Positions 10,626 through 22,200 of a stretch of 64,000 bases of DNA are shown here, piece after piece (within the stretch, counting starts at the first letter, position 1; every line of letters begins with the position of its first letter). Origin of the DNA: Emergomyces orientalis (Eukaryota; Ascomycota; Eurotiomycetes; Onygenales; Ajellomycetaceae); contig MOWL01000071.1 of assembly GCA_002110485.1 (NCBI GenBank), positions 248,001-312,000 on the forward strand, read 5' to 3'. A program made the translations under genes and the position numbers. Under the pieces are notes generated by a model. It searched no databases and had not been told where the DNA came from. It saw only the letters and a list, made by a program, of their open reading frames with translations.

Positions 10626-11713
10626 ATGTCTCCCGTTATTCGCTCCTTCAATTTGGAAATTTTCTCCCTCTTCTCCTCCAGAACCGCAGGCGCCAATGGC
10701 TCGTTGCGCAATCTTCATATCCTGCTGAGCCGTCCCATCTCGACTATCACCACCACCCAGAAGCCCGCTCTCCCAACATCTTTCCACAACAATTCACTTA
10801 ACCTCCCCCTCACAACCACACCCAGCCTCCGTCTACAGCCCTTCTCCACAACTTCCAGCCTCTCTAAGAAAAGGGACAAGGGCAACAAAACCTCCTCTCG
10901 AGACTCAGACAGCGGATCAGGGAGCGGCGCAGCAGACGCAGAAGGACTAGATGCCAATGACCCATTTGGTTTTACACAGCTGGAGATTGACATAGCAGGG
11001 GCCGTGAAGAGACTGAAAGATGACATCTCGAAGCTGAGGGCGGGCGGCAGGTTTAACCCAGAAGCCATTGAGTCGTTGCGCGTGGCGGTGTCGAAGGGGG
11101 ACGGTAAGGGGAGCAAGGAGACGGTGAAGCTGGGAGAATTGGCGCAGGTTATTCCCAAAGGAGGGAGGATGCTGACTATTTTGGTCGGGGAGGAAGAGGT
11201 ATGTATAACTTTTTCTTTTTTTTTTAATTCAACTTTCTACAGGGCCCTTTCGAAAGGGGAAGATATTTTGGAGCTTGCCTCTGATCGGATTCAAGATCGT
11301 TGAATACCACCCCCCCCCCCCCCCCCAATCTATGTTCCACAATTATGTATACTAATATTCCCTTCTAGTACATAAAACCGATAACTTCCGCCCTCCTCTC
11401 CTCTAACTTATCCCTAAACCCTCAACCGGACCCACACAACAGCCTACAGCTCAACGTCCCCATCCCACCGTCAACCAAGGAATCACGCGAGCAGTCTGTC
11501 AAGGACGCAAAAGCTGCTATGGATAAGGCATCTAATACTGTGCGCAACGCCCGCGGCGCTACAAACAAGAAGCTGAAGAATATGGGCGTCAAAAAGCTTG
11601 TGAGGCCGGATGATTTGCACAAGCAGGTAGAGAAGATGGAGAAGATTGCGGAGAAAGGGCAGAAGGAGGTTAAGGAAGTTTTTGAGGGGGCGAAAAAGGC
11701 GCTGGAGGTTTGA
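10626..11713 (+). CDS. RRF1: mitochondrial ribosome recycling factor
   Basis: Two exons, 10626-11198 and 11369-11713; 305 residues. The first ~100 residues are rich in Arg, Ser, Thr and Pro with almost no acidic residues until the SRDSDSGSGSG linker, as in a long mitochondrial presequence. The RRF domain follows: the long helix KRLKDDISKLRAGGRFNPEAIESLRV, then KLGELAQVIPKGGRMLTILVGEEE, the second domain start YIKPITSALLSSNLSLNPQ, and the C-terminal helix with VRNARGATNKKLK. RRF splits mitoribosome subunits after termination, with mitochondrial EF-G. The intron contains a 17-C run at 11310-11326. The 3' neighbour is convergent. Confidence 0.93.
11310..11326. repeat. C17 homopolymer in the RRF intron
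   Basis: An uninterrupted run of 17 C within intron 11199-11368. It is likely length-variable and a possible sequencing weak point. Confidence 0.85.
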
Positions 11714-12053
11714 TTTGTTCCCTTTTTATTGTTACTGGGGGCCGAAAGGGGTTGATTGATAGGGATCGCGGGTGAATGGATATAACCACGGAATTGGGGG
11801 TAATGTATGTAGGATATATCTTGGGGTTTGTATAATAGTTTCTCGGTTTGCTTTCTAGAGCAGTTAAGGATATACAGGTTATAAAGGGATGTCACGTGTG
11901 ATCTAGATAAAACATGTATATAGGAAAGACATGATTAAAAATTGTGGTCGAGATGGTAATAGTAGTTAGTATACAAATTTTGAATTTTAATCTCAAAGGT
12001 ACAGTACATAGAAAAATAAAACAAAGAAAGTGCCCTCGTTATTCTAGAACGGT
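11714..12053. terminator. convergent 3' region between RRF1 and the mitochondrial protein gene
   Basis: About 340 bases between two stop codons facing each other. T-rich and AT-rich words such as TATATAGG and AAATAAAAC may be polyadenylation signals for the two strands. No gene is seen. Confidence 0.35.
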
Positions 12054-13348
12054 CTACACATTGGCCCGCATAGCCTTAGGCTTCGGCAGTGACTTCGACA
12101 ACGCCTCCAAAAACTGCCTTTTATGGGATGCTTGCCATGTCGAATTATTGGCCAAATTCCTAAAAACATCCTTCATAACTGGATGTCTCGCTCCATGCTC
12201 TTCTACCCACTGCGCCTGCTCAGACTTATACTCGCCCGAAACAAGTCGCGAAACCAGCTGCTTCTTCTGTGTCTCATCCATGGGCTGGAAGGACATGTCC
12301 TCTGGCTGGACCAGCGAACCCTTCCGATCCGTCAATTTATCCGCGCGCTCCGCCGCCATTTTTTTTGCCAGCTCTACCGCCTCATTCTTCTCCTCCTCGC
12401 TGTAGAAATATGTCCATTTACCTTGGTGGACCCGCTGGGCCAATAGATCCGTCGGCTCGAAGCCATTGGGGTAGCGCTCGCTCATCCACGCTAGGCGTTC
12501 ATGCAGCGCCTCCTTGGGGCCCGTCTCGCCCATGGGCAAAGCCGGCCACGTCCGCTGTAGGTTATCAATATTGTACCCGTGCGGGTTATAGCGGACGGGC
12601 TTGGGGCGGTCGCGCTCCCACTGCTCCAGAAAGGCCTTCTCGTCCGCTTCCTGCTCTTCCTTGGACATTTCGCGTTGGCCGGACCACCCACCACCACCGC
12701 CGTCACTTCTCGACGACTTGTCTTGTCTCTTGCGGCGGGCCGGGCGGGTCGTTGCAGGTCTCTTAGGCTTGAGACCGATGGCGCTATTTCCTGGTTTTCT
12801 TAGGGTTGCCGGCGCGCGGAGAATGTTAGTAGGCCTCGCGCCCGCTTTATTAAGACTGGAACCGAGAGCCCGGGCATCGAGTGGTCGATACTGCTGCTGA
12901 GGACGAGCTAGGGAATCAGAGGCACCGGCATCGAGAGGTCGACGCTGCTGGGGCTGCGATTGTTGTCGTTGACGGGGAAGGGGTTGGAAATCATCAGATA
13001 CACGGCGGATGAGGGGTGTAGAAGATCGAGAAAAAGCGCTATCAATTTGCCTTTTAGCAGTCTCGTGGAGGGTGTTTAGCCGGGTTGGCTTTGCTAATAA
13101 TGGAAAGAAGAGGATTAGTATCAAGTTCTTTCGCTTCGGCTTCATATAACAATTAACTTCGCTCCTATCGATCTCCATGGTCGCAAAATCATACCTTTGG
13201 AATCTCCATCGTTTTCTGATGCTCTGCTCGACGACGAAGAAAAGTATCGGGAGTGTCTAACTGTTACCGCTCCTTGATTCCATTTGGTTACCGCCGAGTC
13301 AGCGATTGCAACCCACTGGCGTGCGGATACGCCCTGAGGTTTAAGCAT
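12054..13348 (-). CDS. mitochondrial protein of unknown function, possibly a mitoribosomal component
   Basis: Two exons on the minus strand, 13195-13348 and 12054-13093; 397 residues. The intron is GT-AG, and the junction codon reads through SKAKPTR. The start at 13348 is chosen because it yields a basic, Ser-rich leader (MLKPQGVSARQW, then VRHSRYFSSSSSR), a good mitochondrial targeting sequence. A Gln/Arg/Pro-rich low-complexity segment spans about 90-180. The C-terminal half is charged and well ordered: YNPHGYNIDNLQRTWPALP, GKWTYFYSEEEKNEAV and KKMAAERADKL. I recall similar proteins as conserved hypotheticals in Eurotiomycetes but cannot name the family. A role at the mitoribosome is a guess from the leader and composition. 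It shares a 466-base divergent promoter with CDC26. Confidence 0.75.
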
Positions 13349-13814
13349 ATTGGTAAATTAGGGACTATCGCCCCGTGGGGTTCAAGAGGAAGCAACACGC
13401 AAGTTGTCCCTCCGGCCGAATGGTTGAGTTGAGAGACGGGGGCTCGCCAATGGATGGGTCTGAGTGTGCCGTGGTATTGTGTATTGAGCGAAGTTTCTTG
13501 GAGGATGAAGTTCGGGAGAATTTTAGCCATCACGTGATAACGCCTACGCGCTCTTCGATTCTCCGCAACAACACATTAACAGGACACAATATTCTCGGGA
13601 CATTGATCAACTGTCTCCTCTCAACTCACTGAAGTTTTTGATACTGGATTTCTGGATTCATTGCCATCGAGAAACTATATACCATAAAATTAGCCCCAAC
13701 GCCTATATACAAGTCATCCCCAATTTCGATCCTCAAGACCTAAACCCGCCCACAACCCCCAAACGCCAGCCAAACCAAACTTGATAAGAAGAAAACGAAA
13801 AGAATATAGATAAA
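13349..13814. promoter_or_regulatory. divergent promoter, mitochondrial protein / CDC26
   Basis: 466 bases between two start codons pointing apart. The CDC26-proximal 80 bases are A- and C-rich. No repeats or RNA genes are seen. Confidence 0.45.
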
Positions 13815-14096
13815 ATGCTCCGCCGGAAACCTACAGCCATTACCATTACCACGGAAGACATAATCGCCTTCGAAGAAGAGCGCCTACGCCAACAACAGCT
13901 CAAAGAAAACAATATCGTCCAGCAACAACAACAAAACAATCTAACAAACAGCACAGGCAGCAGTGGAATCGGTGGCGCTTTCCAATCCGGCTCCGTCCCA
14001 TACGATCCTAATGATGAGCTGAAGCCGCTGCCTGGCGATAAGGCGCGAATAGTACGCACGCGAGACGAGAGGATTGGGTTGGGGAGGACGGGGTGA
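13815..14096 (+). CDS. CDC26: anaphase-promoting complex subunit CDC26 (APC12/Hcn1-like)
   Basis: A single exon of 93 residues. The N-terminus MLRRKPTAITITTEDIIAFEEERLR is the hallmark of Cdc26, closely matching the start of fission yeast Hcn1 as I remember it. In the known structures this short segment inserts into the TPR groove of Apc6/Cut9 and stabilises it. The middle is Gln/Asn-rich (about 30-50) and the tail is Pro/Arg-rich, probably disordered. The protein acts in the APC/C ubiquitin ligase that drives mitotic exit. The short length is normal for this family, so the frame is complete. Confidence 0.87.
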   Translation: MLRRKPTAITITTEDIIAFEEERLRQQQLKENNIVQQQQQNNLTNSTGSSGIGGAFQSGSVPYDPNDELKPLPGDKARIVRTRDERIGLGRTG

Positions 14097-16330
14097 AAGC
14101 GCATTGCTTTCTGCCCCTCTAATTTCTCCGTCTTGATTAAGGGATTGAGTGGTATGGGCTAGAATGGGTTCGGATGGAGTAATCTTCCTTTTTGGCTTTG
14201 CCTAGGACCCTTTTGCGCCCACGGTCCTGGAGCCTTGGCCTCGGCCCTTGCCGTGTTCAGTAGATGGGCAATCAGGAGGGGAACATTGCGGAAATCTAAT
14301 TTGACCGGAGGTATTGAGATGGACGGGGAAGTGGAAGCAGAGTGTCGTTGTGCTCGGTTTGCGCCAACGCCAAATGGCCGAACGAAGACACCACCTCTCT
14401 CAATTTTGAAATACCTTTTGCGCGGACGAAGCTTAGGAAGCACGGAGCTTGCATTAAACGGATGCCTTCTATCCACTACTACCAGTTGTCAATTGCTATT
14501 TATCCCTTGTGAAAATCGTGCTGCAAAAAACTCAGCAATCTACTTGCTGTTCCAACATTGTACACGGTTCAAGGCTCGTACAATTTAGAGACCAAATAAT
14601 TGCTATCACTTTACCTCCTCCTGCCAGCCCGGAGTTATACGGATGAGCTTCAGCACCCCAGCTAGTCGGCTCGTCCCGCTAGAATGATCGAGCAAATAAT
14701 CAATTGAACAGATGAAGGCATAGAGAATATACAAATCAGGCCATTTCCGGCCTACTGAAGTGTGGAAAATTGACTTTATCCTGCGGGTTTCATGGGAACT
14801 GGATTGGGGATATGGTACCTAGGTATGGACTGGATTGATTACGAGAGCTCAGGAGGGAGATGAACTCAATAATGGATATTCCCTGCAAATAACACGCGTC
14901 TACAAATCGTGAATCAATTGTGATACGCCAGCCATTGATAGATGGGCGCACGTCCCGTTACAGCAGCGCGAGTATGGAACAATCTCCCTGTTTGGGAGTT
15001 ATGAATGACGGCCATAGAGCAGCGAAAGGAATGATGCCCCCTCCTTACTCATATCAACGGATGGGTGGATGGGTGGGTGTCGCGCCTAAAAGTATCTAGA
15101 TAGGATTGTAATCGAGAAATAGGCGCCCTCTAGTTTGACATGTTAACTTTTTTTTGATTCCTCCTAAAAATCATCCATGAACTGCGTCTGCACTTGTACT
15201 GAACTCAAGCGCATTGGAAATAAAGGGTGAGACAATGAAACAATGGAGGCTGTGGAGTGATGTTATCCGCCCAACCTAACACTATTTTCGCGGCGCCTGC
15301 CTGTCGCTCTCCCTCACTCGAAAATGTATTTTCAACAACTGAACCGAGTTGAATCGAATCAAAGGTAAAAAGGTGAGGGGAAATGCTAGTTGCGTAAAAA
15401 GGGAAATATAAAAATCCGATCGCCTGGAAACCTGCTTGTAATCAATTGTCTAATGTAAAAGTACATACGAAACAAGACTCGACAAACAACAAATAGCCTC
15501 CCATCCAACCCATAAACTTCCCAGGTTCCTTTCCAATAACTAGCAAGAGAAAGACTGCGAAATAAATTGAAATAAATGAAGTTCATGAACAGACTTGAAA
15601 ATAAAAAAACAAAGAAACAAAGAAAATAAAATGAACGGAATAAATAATAACCATATACAACATGTTTGACAAAGGTGTGTCCATCGTCTTATCAGCGCTG
15701 TCGGTGGTTCCCAGTTTCCAGATAGTAACGCATAATAGATATCCAAACCTAGAAAGAAAATTAAAGGGGCAAATACGAATATGTATATATAATAAAAATG
15801 ATTAGTAAAACGAACAGTCGCGGAACAGATAATAAAATGAGTACACTAGTCTTGTCATCAGATGGAAGGAAAATTAACATAAAGTATATAGTTTTTCGAA
15901 ATCAACTGGGCCGTTACATCGGGTATACGAAATGTATATGCGTTTTCTGTTGGTCGCGCAGGAAATAAATGGTGGTGAACGGGGTATATAAATGGCAATC
16001 GAAGCACCCTGATTGTAGAGGTGTGTGAATAGTACGATGCCATGAATCCGCAGACGGCTAGATGCACACGTGGATTATAATGACCCTGTATGGTAATCCG
16101 TATATCTAAGATCACTTGTATATATGGCCAAATAGCCGCTAACATCGTGGATGCAAATTGTCTCAAGATATGGAATTTATCGGCTGTAGAAGGATTCCAA
16201 TCATGCGTATCAACGGCGCGGGGTCCCTTGGATGTTGGTGCATGGCACCTACCATAAGCCCCGGGGTGGGGTCATCGTTTCATGGTATTTCATGGGTGGG
16301 TAATAGTGAAAAGGCGCCTACTCTTTCACT
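14097..16330. other. 2.2-kb spacer, CDC26 to Zn-cluster gene
   Basis: Mostly unremarkable, AT-rich after 15.3 kb. A minus-strand open frame at 14159-14473 encodes a basic 104-residue sequence without any in-frame ATG and is discussed among the findings. The rest (14600-16300) shows no gene. The 3' part probably includes the 3' UTR of the zinc-cluster gene. Confidence 0.4.
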
Positions 16331-19250
16331 TCATCCGGCGCCCTGGTCCAAATGTGTTTGGTGATCCCACCTCCTTTTCAAGCCTTGTGGGTCGTACACA
16401 CTAGCAACACTGCGCTGCCAGTCTCGCGCACTAATCACCGGCTGCATGTTGCTAAAAGGAGGCTGGGCCATAGACCGTGGCGCAGGTACTGATGCCATCT
16501 TGGGCGTTTGGGAATAGTGCATGCGGTATTGGGCCGGGATGCTTTGCCCATCTTGCGAGGTGTTTGTTGCTGACAATGGGGGAGAATTCGCACTGGAAGC
16601 ATTGGATCCGCCTCCGGAAAAAGCGAGGTCCCATTGACTATCAAAGTGAAAAGAAGGGTGGAAGGTTAGTCAAAATGTCCTTTTTTATATGCATAATTTC
16701 CTCGCAGTAGACCAGGGAGATTCTAGGAAGTATATTCCAGATACTTACTTGATAATTCGAGTGGGATCCCAGCTGTTGGTATGAGTCAATGCGATATTGA
16801 GCAAGCTGGGGTTTTGGCCATGACTCTGGATTAGCTCTTGTAGCGTAGGGTCTGGCTTATCATTAACACCAGCAGAAATAGGAGGAGTGGGTGCGTGGCT
16901 GCCGTATGCGAGTTGATTCTGTTCTGCACAACTTGCGGCATAGGTAGTGGATATGTAGTGAGAATCCATTGGAGGGCTGGGATGATGTTGGTCTGATGGG
17001 CTACCATAGGGGAAGCTACGCTTGAGCTCAAATGGCTTGTTAATATCGGCTGAAAAAGCTAATCGAAGTTGGTTGATTGACTCTTGTAAATCGGGTACAG
17101 GCCATGCAGTGGCACATTGTTCAAGGAGACGCATGTGGCGGGTAAAATATATCCTTGCATCGGAGTTAAGCTCGGGGTCAGGGGAGGTGATCGCAATCTG
17201 TCCGTTACAATGTCAGGAGATATTGATGCGGGGGTTTAAGACATTCGGTTGTACTCACGAGATGCAACATCGTACAGGTCAAAATACCATATACAGTGAA
17301 ACTGATACCACGTTGCATGTAAAACAAGCCGTTCAAGCCAAAGGACCGTACAATCGCTTCCTGCAGTCGACAGAGGTTTTTTGCTGAATTATAACAGAGA
17401 ACCATATGAGTTCTCCATTTCCCTCCAGCCGTGAAAGATTTCGATGCCAGAAGTTGAGGGCGATGTAGAATTATGATAGAAAGGTGGAAGTGGGAATGCA
17501 TATTCCCTACGAGATGGGACGGCAGCCATGGTGGTGACTCATCTGGCGGATATGTGACCCGCAAGTCAGGTGGAAGGCTGGCGAGCCAGTCGGGTATAAG
17601 GGCGTTGTTTTCTATAAATCGAGGATCGGCACCCCAGTCTGGTTGTTTCTTGAGTTTGTGGTATGAATCTGTAATCAGACGAATGCTGCGGATATTGCGT
17701 ATGAAATAAGCAAATAATCGAGACCTTTCGATCTCAAACGCGTCCAAATTAGGAATATTCAATGAAGTTCCGTATTCAACCGTATCCGGATCAACTCCAA
17801 AATCTGAACGCCCTATAAGTAAAATTAGAACATCCTCATTGAAGATACAGATATGTTTTCCCTCTTACCTTGAGGACCACCGATCATTGTTTCGACCACC
17901 AAAAGGGTTTGCCACACTCTAGTTTGAACGAGGCACTCAACCGTATCAAGCCCACAAGGATGTCCTTCAGAATGATAGCTGTGGTGTTCATGAAGATCAA
18001 GGTCCTTCGCCATGGATACCATAGTCTTAACGGTCTGCCAAGAGCGGTAGAAGTAGCCTTTCTTCGGAGAACCCTCTCTAGCTTTTAGTAAAAGTAATAA
18101 GGCTTGGATCGTACTCAGCCGAGGAGCTTCCATAAATGCCGCTTCATGCCCTGCTGAAAATCAATGGAAAGAAATAATATTGTTTTTCTCCCTGAGAAAA
18201 CTCACTGTTGCCTAGCGCGAGCCATTGTGCTCCTTGCGCTGGGTCATCCGACATCCTTCCGGCGCAAGCAAAGATTGCCTCTAGAAGAAGAGGAGATATG
18301 GATGTTTTATCAGATTGCCATTGCTGATAGAGGTGGCCTCGATGGACGACGGGCACATAAGGGTGGATATGGTTAAAGTATATATTGAAATATTCCATGG
18401 CTTCATCGTCCGATGGCATCAGTTCAGGTGGAATACGAATGGTTGCACCAGAGGTCGAAATAAAGTGTGGGAGCTTCGCGTCGCCTTCCTCTGCGGTTGG
18501 AACTTCCGGATCTCTGTCGCCTTTTCGTGGTTGCCGAATATACGCGGCTTTTGAAAGGAAACGTTAACCCATAAGTTGAGCTACATAGAGTATAGAAACA
18601 AGAAATTTCGAGCGGGAAGGGGAAAGCCAATTTTTTTTGGATATTACAGCACTAGGAACGAAGCCACCAGCACTAATTTTAAGGGACATACCGACGCCAG
18701 ATTCGTCTATTTTAAGATCCCCAAGTGCATCACTCAGATTTTCGGCATTTGATTGCTCACACTTCGCATACGATGTAGTGTCCACGCTTGTAAGGAGTGC
18801 CTGGGGTGGTGAGGCGGTATATAGGCTGGGGTTATGTTGAAATGGTTGATTATGTTGTATAGGAACAAGATGCGGCGGAGGAATATCCTGATATAGATGC
18901 TGGGGGTTTTGCACATGCTCTAGATATGGTTGCGCTTGGTATAAACGAGAGTCATCGCTGTAGGCTCGAACGCTCCCCATATATTGGGCATGAGTCCTGT
19001 CAGTAAGAAGCGGTTGATGAGAAATGTTTTGGGGTGATATGTCTAAATCTGTTGCATGAAGAACATTCATTGACGCCGGTTGCTGACTCGACTCGGGCAT
19101 TTGGCCATGGGATGAAAAATCGCCATCTTGGCCGATAGTCGGAGGGATGCAAACAAGTTTCAACCGAGTACAAGCGGAACAGGGCCAGGTATTGGTAGTT
19201 GCAGCGTCACATTTGATCTTCCGTTTGCGGCAGCCGTTACAAGCTCTCAT
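16331..19250 (-). CDS. Zn(II)2Cys6 transcription factor with fungal-specific TF domain
   Basis: Six exons on the minus strand: 18692-19250, 18206-18547, 17869-18150, 17259-17812, 16749-17197, 16331-16637; 830 residues. The zinc cluster is at residues 3-31 with spacing C-x2-C-x6-C-x9-C-x2-C-x6-C and a basic RKRKIK. A long Gln/Pro/His-rich linker follows. The fungal-specific regulatory domain runs from about 215 (DDEAMEYFNIYFNHIHPYVP) through LSTIQALLLLLKAR and CLVQTRVWQTLLVVETMIG. The C-terminal third ends in a low-complexity, Ser/Pro/Gln-rich tail. It is a nuclear DNA-binding regulator; targets cannot be read. The N-terminus is uncertain: the frame stays open above the chosen ATG and an upstream exon is possible. 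Intron 1 ends in CAAAAG, a weak acceptor. The 5' spacer is 8.4 kb. Confidence 0.87.
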
Positions 19251-22200
19251 AACTATCCAACTATTAGTCCAAAAAGATATCTGCCAGCGCGAAAAGCCAT
19301 GGCGTAAAGCATACCCTTGAGACGCTTGTGTCGGTTGTGTTCGTCCACAAAAACATAGTCTGCATATGCAATTCACGTCAGAATCGAAACACTAGGCACA
19401 TTAACCTCATGACTGTAGGCAGCATTAATGAGATATCAGTAGTAACGTAATATTTCCGCAGACGTTATCGCGAAGGTAGCTTACTCTTCTGGCCCTCAGC
19501 GGGGCCCATGTTAGGGGCAACAAACGAGAATGCCTGCATTGGCACAATTGGAAACGGAGCAACGGCCCCGGGGGACAGGAAATGCGATTCGCGGTGATGG
19601 GCGGTGCGAAATTATTGCAATGGTAGTAGAAGTCAAGCCTGGGCTTATTTACAGCTGAGCCTGCAGCCGCCGTGCGAGTACCACTGTACCTGACAGGCGT
19701 GTGGGGGTTCAACGCTATATGTACACCAAGTGTGGCAAACCTGCGATCGAACAAAGACGAATACTAGTGTGTTCTAGCACCTAGGAGCAATAGCAGGAGG
19801 AGGAGGTTGAGATGGGATCGTATAGTCGCAAACATACATCGGGGTTTTGACGGTGTGCTTTGGTTACGCGCTTCCCCAGATTCATGGTAAGTTGGGGAAA
19901 GTTTGCACGGCTTCCCAAATAATCCACAATTTGGAAAGTTCTGGGGCAAACCAAGGGCGCAAACCGAGGGGGTCAGGAACAAGCTGACCAAAGAAACAGG
20001 CCAATGCGATAGGAACAAGAGCTTATTATCCTGCACGCAAGGAATAGGGAATTGGCAGTCAGTCAGCATACAAAGTAATCATAGGTCACATTTCGCATAG
20101 CCATAACGGGACAAAAGGTGCAGGGAGAGAGTTGAGGATGTGTGGGGGAGAGTTGGGCATTGGGCAGAGTTGATGGAGTTCTGGCGGAATTGAAGTGAAA
20201 AGGTGAGAGAAGGCGAAAGGTGAGAGGCGGCGCTTTGCTAACTAATCCGGAAACATGTGAAGCTTTTGCCTGGTCACGGGATTAGCTCGGGGGCGAGTCC
20301 AGCCTCTCTTCCCGGCAGCGCAGTGAGGGAGTCCCAGACACGCTTGCAGCAGATCGATCTGTGAAGCGGTAGAAGCGAGAAGCAGCAAGGCGGGTGATCC
20401 AGTCGGCTGAATGTGGATAACAGAGAACTTATTGACGCTACATACTCTAAACGCACCAGAAATATCGACACACCGTTGTGGGGATATCAAAGAGGCATGG
20501 CGTGACAGTGGGGTAAGAGATGTACAGAGTAAGTCTGGAAAAGAAATGAAGAAGAAAAAAGGCAAAAACACGGCGAGGGAAGACGAGGGCGGCTAATGAT
20601 GGGAGAGAGGGGTATAGAGAAGGGTTGGAGAGGAAAAAAAAAACGGCGGCAAGCGTATAGTTCACTGTTGGTAACTACCGTGAACTAAATAGATCGCACC
20701 GCTCTTCACCCCATCTACTTTTTCTTCACAATGCGACAGGCTGCCCGTCGTCGGTGGGCCTCCGCAAGAATTTAACCCCAACACCCTCTAGCAGGGTATT
20801 TAGAGACACCCTACGTCGCCAAAAGCATACACTGGGGGGACGGATGATCGCCCAGGACGAGGAGATTCAATCGGACTTATCGGCGAAAAACACACGACCC
20901 AGACAAATATTCAGGAAATACAGATAAATATAGTGAAAGGCGAAATGACTTTGTTCCTCATTCATTTGCTCTGCCGCAACCGATCACTTGCATACCGTTA
21001 CAAGGGGGAACGACGCGCTATTTTAGCAAAGCGGCCAAGCAGACAGGAGAATGCATTGATCATAGGAAAGTTTTAAGCTGGAGGTGATTGCTGAGACAGT
21101 GGCGTGGCTAACTACAGCGTATGTCAAGGGCGATTTCGATAAAGGGGCGGACCCAATAATTTTGTTTCCCTTGACGCATCATGTCTTGGGTTTTAATTTA
21201 CTAGTATTTCTATCTCGACGTCTCTTCTGCCAGCAGGCAGCGTGCTGTCGAAGGGCGGGGAACACAACTAACAAATTGATTTTAATTAGAACGCTGAGAT
21301 GAGCATGGTTAGCTACGACTTTCAAATAGTGAACGATCAGTTCGTTGCTAGGGTTTGCCCAAGACTAGTCATCCAAGCAGATTGCCCAGACATCTCTCTC
21401 CGCAGTGTGCTGGAGATCCAAGGTTGTCCAGGTGCGTCCATTGGTAAAACCTATCTTTGGGATTTAGTCAGCTAAGTGGAAGCGACGGCATCCATGGATC
21501 CAGCCAGAATGTTATTAAACAATTACTTGCTGTATTAATGTTGGTGGCTGGACGGGTGGTATTTAGCTACTGGAGTGGCTTAAAAATTTGTTAAACTTGT
21601 GTTGAAACTGTCCCCGCTTCTCAAAGGTTATGCAGCATCCCTTTCCCTTCCCTCCATTTTTCCATCACCCTTCTTCTGCCACTGACTGGTTTATTTATTA
21701 TTATTGAAACGCCTCCCCAACTCCAGGTACCAGTGTTGCATCTAGAAGGGGGCTAGAAAAGTATGAGAAGAAGCTGCATGGTTTCAGGATATGAGACGAG
21801 TCTTTCGCCTAGTTGCCGAGCCCCCCCCCCCCACTACACTATGGACCGAGGGACCCTCGTCTAACAAAACAAAATAGAAAACACTGTAAATCCAGGATAT
21901 GCAGCAGAAGGGATCCTCATGGCGAGCAGGAATGCCAAGAAAATGGGGAGAAACTGCATATTTCACATACCAAATAATGGTTAGCAAAACGCACCGAGTC
22001 ATGGGGGGGGAAAGAGCAGGCCTGAGATGAAGAAACATATCTGCTTGGGCAGCAGCAGCAGGGTATTATCCCACTCCGTTAAATGATATATTCCAGCTGA
22101 AAAAAAATCTCAACGCTAGGGGAAACTCTCCCCAAAATCGTGAGAGAATACATATGGCACTATCATTATTATTGAACCAAGCCCGCTCGCCCGGGAAAGA

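Noticed and set aside
19425..19754. Upstream exon for the first Zn-cluster protein
   Set aside because: The open frame shows no conserved sequence and no clear donor joining it to the cluster exon; the ATG at 19250 is kept with a caution.
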